Shown here in pieces: positions 7,287 through 10,969 of a stretch of DNA of 10,969 nucleotides. How positions within the stretch are numbered: the first letter of the stretch is position 1; every line of letters begins with the position of its first letter. Under the pieces are notes generated by a model. It saw only the letters and a list, made by a program, of their open reading frames with translations. It searched no databases and was not told the origin of the DNA. This stretch comes from Bacteroidales bacterium (GTDB lineage: Bacteria; Bacteroidota; Bacteroidia; Bacteroidales; UBA932), in the NCBI GenBank assembly GCA_017548805.1, contig JAFYZE010000023.1, positions 1 through 10,969 on the forward strand, read 5' to 3'. The position numbers were made by a program, and so were the translations under genes.

Positions 7287-7850
7287 ATGGCCATACGTCT
7301 GGATCTGATAGAGAAGAAACGCAACCTTTTTTGCGAGAGCAAGTTCTGGGGCGACCCCGATATGGCTCCGGACATGGAGTATCCGCTGCTGGACGGGCGT
7401 CCGCTGACATTCCTGTGCCAGGTGGATTGCTATGACATAGCTCCGCTGGACCCTGACGGCATACTGCCGCATGAGGGTATGCTGTATTTCTTCGCCGACA
7501 TCGACGACCTGCTGGGCTATGATACCGGCGTCCACCATGAGCCGGGAGAATGGCCCAAGGGGCATGCCCTGGTCAAGTTTACCAAGGCGGTGAACATGGA
7601 GACTTTCAAGAGCGTCGTCCAGGTGGACGAAGACGACGAGCCGTTGGCGCAGAAGGCCGTCGCCCTGGCCTTTTCGGCCTGCGACGGCTCCTTCGGAGGC
7701 CTGCGCATGCTCGGTGACGCCCCTGAGGGGTACGTCACCCTGCTGCAGGTCCCGCTGGACCCGCAGCACACGCTGCGCTTCGAGATCAAGGTCTCCGACC
7801 TCGGTTTCGGCAATTGGAAGAAAGCCAGATTCCTATTGGTAGAATCCTGA
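7287..7850 (+). CDS. DUF1963 / YwqG-like protein
   Basis: A 187-residue soluble protein without a signal peptide or membrane segment. The pattern PLTFLCQVDCYDIAPLDPDGILPHEGMLYFFADIDD (about 39-73) followed by a C-terminal GGLRMLGDAPEGYVTLLQVPLD region (139-160) is characteristic of the DUF1963/YwqG family, in which a Q(I/V)-D/N stretch and a G-x-L-x-F-F strand recur. The molecular role of the family is unknown to me. It is the last gene of the plus-strand operon, 3 bp after the hydrolase, so it is probably translationally coupled. Its TGA ends 1 bp from the stop codon of the convergent epimerase gene, and no hairpin terminator is visible between them. Confidence 0.8.
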   Translation: MAIRLDLIEKKRNLFCESKFWGDPDMAPDMEYPLLDGRPLTFLCQVDCYDIAPLDPDGILPHEGMLYFFADIDDLLGYDTGVHHEPGEWPKGHALVKFTKAVNMETFKSVVQVDEDDEPLAQKAVALAFSACDGSFGGLRMLGDAPEGYVTLLQVPLDPQHTLRFEIKVSDLGFGNWKKARFLLVES

Positions 7851-7851
7851 T

Positions 7852-9021
7852 TTAAAGCTTGATGAGTCCCAGTCCGGGACGGTCCGGGAGCACCATCCGG
7901 CCGTCCCGGACTGTCATTCCCGTGAAGCGGTCGTTGGAGATGAGGAGATTGCCGTCGAGGTCGGCGAAGTCCACGGCAGGGGAGAGCTGAGCCGCAGCGG
8001 TGCATGCGCAGGAGGTCTCCGTCATACAGCCTATCATCACGCGCATCCCTTCAGCGCGGGCGTAGTTGAGCATCTTCCACGCCTCGCGCATGCCCGTACA
8101 TTTCATAAGCTTGATATTGATGCCCGTGAAAGCGCCCTTGATGGCGGGGATGTCGCGCAGGCGCTGGATACTCTCGTCGGCGAAGATAGGGAGCGGGCTG
8201 CGTTCGGTGATCCAGGCGATGTCGTCGATCCTGTCGACGGCCATCGGCTGTTCCACCATCACCACGCCCTGCTCCTTGAGCCAGAAGATCTCGTCCAGGG
8301 CCTTCTGGCGGTCCTTCCAACCCTGGTTGGCGTCGACCGCCAGCGGCAGGTCAGTCACCGAGCGTATGGTACTTATCATCTCTTCGTCGGAATCAAGTCC
8401 CACCTTGACTTTCAGGATGTTGAAGCGGTCGGCGCATTCGAGGGTCTTCTCGCGCACAACCTCCGGCGTATCGATACCGATGGTAAAGGTTGTGCTCGGC
8501 GCCTTGGCCGCGTCGAGGCCCCATAGGCGCCACCACGGCTGGCCGATAAGCTTGCCGACAAGGTCGTGCAGGGCTATGTCAATCGCTGCCTTGGCGGGCG
8601 CGTCGCCTTCGGACAGGCCGTCCACGTATGCAAGTATATCCTCCAGCTGGAAAGGATCGCTGAATTGCTCCAGGTTCACTTTCTGCAGGAATGCGCACAC
8701 GCTCTCGACTGTGTGCCCCAGGTACGGCGGCATAGAGGCTTCTCCGTAGCCGACGTATCCATCGTACTCGATCTCGACCTGAACGTCCGGCGTCGTCGTA
8801 CGCGAATACGACGCCACCGTAAACGTATGCTGCAGCTGCAGTTCGTACGGGAAGAAGCTCAGGTGCATCCGTGCCTTGCCATCTTTTTTCCGTGACGCCC
8901 TCCTTTCTCCCTTTGTCACTTTGGACTTAGCGAAAGATCCCTCTTCCGCCTTTATGCATCCTGCCAATCCGACACCCAGTCCGGCCAGCGCCGTCGTCTT
9001 TATGAAATCCCTGCGTTTCAT
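7852..9021 (-). CDS. Dipeptide epimerase (L-Ala-D/L-Glu type), Tat-type lipoprotein
   Basis: Enolase-superfamily enzyme expected to invert the C-terminal residue of a dipeptide such as L-Ala-D-Glu from peptidoglycan. All family residues are visible in the 389-residue form: acid/base lysines in LKVKVG (Lys204, Lys206), metal ligands Asp230 (VDANQGW), Glu257 (VEQP) and Asp282 (ADES), catalytic Lys304 (NIKLMK), and the DLD motif (354-356) that binds the dipeptide amino group in this subgroup. The start at 9021 gives MKRRDFIKTTALAGLGVGLAGC: a twin-arginine motif plus lipobox LAGC with Cys22, so the enzyme is probably exported folded and lipid-anchored. The extra 50 codons of a start at 9171 do not resemble the family. 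A Lys/Arg-rich linker (32-51) separates the anchor from the fold. Exact dipeptide specificity cannot be read from sequence alone. Confidence 0.9.
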   Translation of the reverse strand: MKRRDFIKTTALAGLGVGLAGCIKAEEGSFAKSKVTKGERRASRKKDGKARMHLSFFPYELQLQHTFTVASYSRTTTPDVQVEIEYDGYVGYGEASMPPYLGHTVESVCAFLQKVNLEQFSDPFQLEDILAYVDGLSEGDAPAKAAIDIALHDLVGKLIGQPWWRLWGLDAAKAPSTTFTIGIDTPEVVREKTLECADRFNILKVKVGLDSDEEMISTIRSVTDLPLAVDANQGWKDRQKALDEIFWLKEQGVVMVEQPMAVDRIDDIAWITERSPLPIFADESIQRLRDIPAIKGAFTGINIKLMKCTGMREAWKMLNYARAEGMRVMIGCMTETSCACTAAAQLSPAVDFADLDGNLLISNDRFTGMTVRDGRMVLPDRPGLGLIKL

Positions 9022-9063
9022 GTGCGTGTTTTTTGATACCACTAATTTACGCGAAAAATCTCT

Positions 9064-9071
9064 TATATTTG
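9064..9071 (+). promoter_or_regulatory. -7 promoter element of the CYTH gene
   Basis: TATATTTG matches TAnnTTTG and lies 23 bp before the ATG at 9095, in the 73-bp divergent gap with the epimerase gene. A TTG at 9033-9035 is too far upstream to be a standard -33 box. Confidence 0.4.
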
Positions 9072-9094
9072 TGTTGTAGTAAACAAATCCCGCC

Positions 9095-9568
9095 ATGGCA
9101 CAGGAGATTGAAAGGAAATTCCTCGTCACCGGGGACTTCAAGCCGGAAGTCTTCCGCTCTATGCACATCATGCAGGGCTACTTGAGTTCTTCGCCCGGAC
9201 GTACCGTACGGGTTCGGGTCCGCGACGACCAAGGCTTCCTGACCATCAAAGGCCCTTCTTTCGACGGAGGCCTGTCGCGTTTCGAGTGGGAGAAGGAGAT
9301 CCCGGCCAGCGAGGCGGAGGAACTCCTTGCCCTCGCCGAGCCCGTCGTCATAGACAAGACCAGGCATCTGGTCCGCAACACCGACGGCGTCCACACCTGG
9401 GAGGTCGACGAGTTCCGCGGGGCCAACGCCGGGCTCGTCATCGCCGAGATCGAACTCGGCGCCCCGGACGAGCCCTTCGACCGCCCCGCCTGGCTCGGCC
9501 CCGAAGTCACCGGCGACCGCCGCTACTACAACTCCTACCTCTCCCACCATCCCTTCACCGCCTGGTAG
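9095..9568 (+). CDS. CYTH-domain triphosphatase-like protein
   Basis: A 157-residue single-domain protein of the CYTH (CyaB/thiamine triphosphatase) superfamily, which binds triphosphate and divalent metal inside an eight-stranded tunnel. The N-terminal signature EIERKFLV (4-11) contains the ExExK motif (Glu4, Glu6, Lys8). Further typical strands are TVRVRVRDDQGFLTIKG (basic residues for phosphate binding), RFEWEKEI, HTWEVDEFRG and LVIAEIEL. The short length and YYNSYL near the C-terminus match the compact Bacteroidetes/proteobacterial forms that are most likely inorganic triphosphatases rather than adenylate cyclases. It stands alone between a divergent epimerase and a repeat array. Confidence 0.9.
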   Translation: MAQEIERKFLVTGDFKPEVFRSMHIMQGYLSSSPGRTVRVRVRDDQGFLTIKGPSFDGGLSRFEWEKEIPASEAEELLALAEPVVIDKTRHLVRNTDGVHTWEVDEFRGANAGLVIAEIELGAPDEPFDRPAWLGPEVTGDRRYYNSYLSHHPFTAW

Positions 9569-9594
9569 CTTCTCTTTTTCCCCTAGTCCAATTT

Positions 9595-9745
9595 ATCCCT
9601 CACCTTCCAGTTGAGGGATGTGCCGGTTTACCTCGTATCCCTCGGCACTTTGCTGAGGGATGTTACTGTTTTTCTATTATCCCTCACCCTTCAGCTGAGG
9701 GATATGCAGGTTTTCTTGTTATCCCTCGGCAGGCGGCTGAGGGAT
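9595..9745. repeat. Four palindromic repeats at an exact 42-bp period
   Basis: Four 25-bp units, at 9595-9619, 9637-9661, 9679-9703 and 9721-9745, each begin ATCCCTC and end GAGGGAT and can fold as hairpins. Three 17-bp T-rich spacers with related sequence separate them, so the period is exactly 42 bp. Units 2 and 4 share the fuller stem ATCCCTCGGC/GCTGAGGGAT (10 bp with one G-T pair). Units 1 and 3 share ATCCCTCACC and are less well paired inside. The array follows the CYTH gene and precedes the 4-TM/XRE promoter. It may end transcription, act as a REP-like intergenic element, or bind a protein. I saw no other copy in the window. Confidence 0.85.
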
Positions 9746-9753
9746 AAAGTGAA

Positions 9754-9799
9754 AAATGTATATAATACTTGACATTATGAAAATAATTATATACATTTG
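9754..9799 (+). promoter_or_regulatory. Promoter inside a perfect 13-bp inverted repeat (probable operator)
   Basis: AAATGTATATAAT (9754-9766) and its exact complement (9786-9798) flank a 19-bp centre. The promoter is interleaved: TTG at 9769-9771, a 20-bp spacer, and TACATTTG (9792-9799), so the right half-site covers the -7 element and the left lies just upstream of -33. Half-site centres are 32 bp apart, about three helical turns. This suits repression by a DNA-bound dimer pair, most simply the XRE protein encoded two genes downstream. Confidence 0.6.
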
Positions 9800-9820
9800 C
9801 AAAAAAAGAAAGAGAGAAAG

Positions 9821-10237
9821 ATGAACAAAATGCTTTTCCCCCACTGGGTACAACGCGTGGCGCTGGCGGTCTTCATCCTGGACTACATAGCGATGATGGT
9901 ATTGATATATTGGTCCGCCAGCAAGGATATGGCTACTAACAAGGCCCTCGAGCTCGGCCTGCTCATCCTGTTGTTCGTCTCCATCTTCTGTTGCGTTTTC
10001 TCCCGCGAGAAGCGCGAGGACGAATACATCTCGAAAATGCGCCTGCAATCGGTCGCCATCGTTGCGGCCATAGCATTTCTGGTGGCCATTGTCATGAATA
10101 TCATTTATCTGACATCGCTCTTTAACGGCACTGACAAGATGGAGATGTACAATATCCGCATGTTCCGCAACGGCACCTTCATCATAAAGATGGCCATCCT
10201 CTATTTCATTATCTTCAAGTTCAAGATCAGGAGGTAA
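9821..10237 (+). CDS. Four-TM membrane protein paired with an XRE regulator
   Basis: A 138-residue protein with four predicted membrane segments (about 11-31, 43-60, 77-98 and 118-134). A conserved-looking charged loop, SREKREDEYISKMRLQS (61-77), lies between segments 2 and 3. Small four-helix membrane proteins with such a loop, encoded directly before a tiny XRE regulator, are a recurrent pair (DUF2178-like proteins with YozG-like regulators); the assignment here is by general resemblance and the function is unknown. The ATG at 9821 was chosen because the -7 element ends at 9799, which excludes the upstream TTG start at 9797. The leader is A/G-rich. The XRE gene starts 4 bp after the stop, so they form an operon. 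Confidence 0.75.
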   Translation: MNKMLFPHWVQRVALAVFILDYIAMMVLIYWSASKDMATNKALELGLLILLFVSIFCCVFSREKREDEYISKMRLQSVAIVAAIAFLVAIVMNIIYLTSLFNGTDKMEMYNIRMFRNGTFIIKMAILYFIIFKFKIRR

Positions 10238-10241
10238 GGCG

Positions 10242-10442
10242 ATGCGGAACACGATCAAGCTCGAGCGTGTCAGGAAAAGCCTGACCCAGCAGGAGCTCGC
10301 GGACATCCTTTCCGTGAGCCGGCAGACCATCATGGCTATCGAGTCGGGGAAGTTCAACCCTTCGGTGAAACTCGCCCTTAAGATGGCCGCGGTCTTCGAA
10401 TGTGACGTGAAGGATCTCTTCTCTCTGGAAGACGGCGACTGA
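10242..10442 (+). CDS. Small XRE-family HTH regulator (YozG-like)
   Basis: A 66-residue protein that is almost entirely a Cro/C1-type helix-turn-helix: IKLERVRKSLTQQELADILSVSRQTIMAIESGKFNPSVKLALKMAAVFECDVKDLF. The HTH lies at about 16-36 (TQQELADILSVSRQTIMAIES). The form is typical of the compact YozG-like regulators that dimerise through the C-terminal part of the domain. It starts 4 bp after the 4-TM gene and probably represses their shared promoter through the 13-bp inverted repeat at 9754-9798 (inference). The signal it responds to is unknown; direct contact with the membrane partner is possible. Confidence 0.9.
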   Translation: MRNTIKLERVRKSLTQQELADILSVSRQTIMAIESGKFNPSVKLALKMAAVFECDVKDLFSLEDGD

Positions 10443-10525
10443 CGGTTCTATCGGCAATCTTCAAACGGAGCACATTATGTATTTGTACGGGTGTGTTTCA
10501 ATACATAGGTGCATTTTGATTTCAC

Positions 10526-10630
10526 AGGAGGAATGGAGAGAGGCTGAGAGTCCTCCTATGAGGGCGAAAACGTGCTGTGAGCCGGTTTTGTCTTGCGTAG
10601 GAGGAATGTAGGGGGCTTGCCAATCCTCCT
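10526..10630. repeat. Pair of 32-bp imperfect inverted repeats
   Basis: Units at 10526-10557 and 10599-10630 both begin AGGAGGAATG and end TCCTCCT, with arms exactly 25 bp apart and similar middles, and start 73 bp apart. Each could form a hairpin with a 7-bp stem. The arms contain a Shine-Dalgarno-like AGGAGG and its complement. This is a separate family from the ATCCCTC array at 9595. Confidence 0.65.
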
Positions 10631-10670
10631 GTGCATAAAAGCAAGGCCTGTCAGCATGAAAATGCTCCCC

Positions 10671-10708
10671 AAAAAAACAGCCTCCCCCGGAAACTCCGAG
10701 GGAGGCTG
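10671..10708 (-). terminator. Intrinsic terminator of the Arg/Gly-rich protein gene
   Basis: CAGCCTCCC (10678-10686) pairs with GGGAGGCTG (10700-10708), and the stem continues inward with CGG/CCG after one mismatch. Read on the minus strand the hairpin is followed by seven T residues (10677-10671). It begins 20 bp after the stop codon at 10729, a textbook arrangement. Confidence 0.9.
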
Positions 10709-10728
10709 AAAGCTATATTTAGTTTTGG

Positions 10729-10969
10729 CTAGAATATCTCGTCGGTAGGCTCGCGGTAGTCGTCGATGGTCGGGGCCGGGGCCTCGCGCTTGGGACCGAA
10801 GGTCCTGCGGGGACCGCGGTCGCCACCGCGCTCAGGGCGCTCGCCACGCTCGCCGCGGTCATTGCGCTCGGGGCGCTCACCGCGCTCGCCTCCACGGCGG
10901 TCGTTGCCGTTGTGGCCGTTGCGCGGGCCACGGTCACCGCGCGGGCCGCGGTCTCCGCCGTGCTCGCCG
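10729..10969 (-). CDS. C-terminal tail of an Arg/Gly/Glu-rich protein (partial)
   Basis: The frame ending at TAG (10731..10729) stays open to the window edge. The 79 visible residues are low-complexity, with runs such as RGDRGPRGDRGPR, RGGERGERPERNDRGER and GGDRGPRR, ending in the less repetitive RTFGPKREAPAPTIDDYREPTDEIF. RGG/RE-rich tails of this kind occur in RNA-binding proteins such as DEAD-box helicases, pseudouridine synthases and other ribosome-associated proteins, but the defining domain lies outside the window, so I do not name it. The frame is supported by the strong terminator 20 bp past its stop. A second open frame on the same strand (10719-10937) is an Ala/Thr-rich shadow. Confidence 0.7.
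   Translation of the reverse strand, partial: GEHGGDRGPRGDRGPRNGHNGNDRRGGERGERPERNDRGERGERPERGGDRGPRRTFGPKREAPAPTIDDYREPTDEIF

Larger units (their letters stand above)
10443..10728. other. 286-bp stretch without a supported gene
   Basis: No convincing reading frame is present. It holds an AT-rich inverted repeat (TATGTATT at 10476-10483 and AATACATA at 10500-10507), two AGGAGGA/TCCTCCT hairpin repeats and, at its right end, the terminator of the minus-strand gene beyond. The AT-rich repeat may be the end of the XRE transcript or a second regulator site. Confidence 0.6.

Noticed and set aside
9022..9171. Upstream start of the epimerase (50 extra residues)
   Set aside because: It would bury the twin-arginine signal, overlap the CYTH start and promoter, and resembles no family.
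9595..9745. CRISPR array
   Set aside because: Only four short units, with palindromic 25-bp cores and related 17-bp spacers; no cas genes nearby. The spacers are too short and too similar to be CRISPR spacers.
9286..9747. Plus-strand open frame ending in a 14-residue repeat (IPxxxAEG)
   Set aside because: It overlaps the CYTH gene in another frame; the repeat is only the translation of the 42-bp DNA repeat.
10558..10611. 17-codon frame between the two AGGAGGA repeats
   Set aside because: Very short, cysteine-rich by chance, with no promoter or conservation evidence.
10720..10727. TAGTTTTG on the plus strand as a promoter
   Set aside because: No -33 box and no plus-strand gene follows; it lies next to the end of the minus-strand gene.
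10719..10937. Minus-strand Ala/Thr-rich frame of 72 codons
   Set aside because: A shadow frame of the Arg/Gly-rich coding tail, which has the terminator at the right distance from its stop.

Overview
The window looks like a chromosomal segment of a Bacteroidales-type bacterium, perhaps a high-GC gut lineage; I cannot name the genus. The evidence is the gene families (Bacteroidetes-style enoyl-ACP reductase, a membrane-anchored AraC regulator, a CYTH protein, a 4-TM plus XRE gene pair), the lack of strong Shine-Dalgarno sequences, and several Bacteroidetes sigma-factor promoter elements (TAnnTTTG, sometimes with TTG about 19-20 bp upstream) just before gene starts. I see no transposase, integrase, rRNA, tRNA or CRISPR array.

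Left part (1-2986, minus strand): a lipid operon reading leftward. An AMP-forming acyl ligase is followed by a FabZ-type 3-hydroxyacyl-ACP dehydratase, the enoyl-ACP reductase FabI and the first 13 codons of a further gene with a signal-peptide-like start. The set suggests activation or recycling of acyl chains linked to type II fatty acid synthesis.

Middle part (2987-7850): a 279-bp gap carries a plus-strand promoter and a terminator-like hairpin, so it may encode a small RNA antisense to the 3' end of the next gene. That gene (minus strand) is a 7-TM protein with a C-terminal AraC DNA-binding domain. Divergent from it is a tight plus-strand operon: a membrane protein resembling DUF4230, an exported protein with two alpha/beta-hydrolase domains in tandem, and a DUF1963/YwqG-like protein.

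Right part (7852-10969): a dipeptide epimerase with a twin-arginine lipoprotein signal (minus) abuts the operon end to end. Divergent from it is a CYTH-domain phosphatase gene. Then come four palindromic repeats at an exact 42-bp period, and a promoter embedded in a perfect 13-bp inverted repeat that drives a 4-TM membrane protein and a small XRE repressor-like protein, which look like an autoregulated pair. A 286-bp non-coding stretch with two AGGAGGA/TCCTCCT hairpin repeats follows. The window ends in the C-terminal tail of an Arg/Gly/Glu-rich protein (minus) with a strong terminator.
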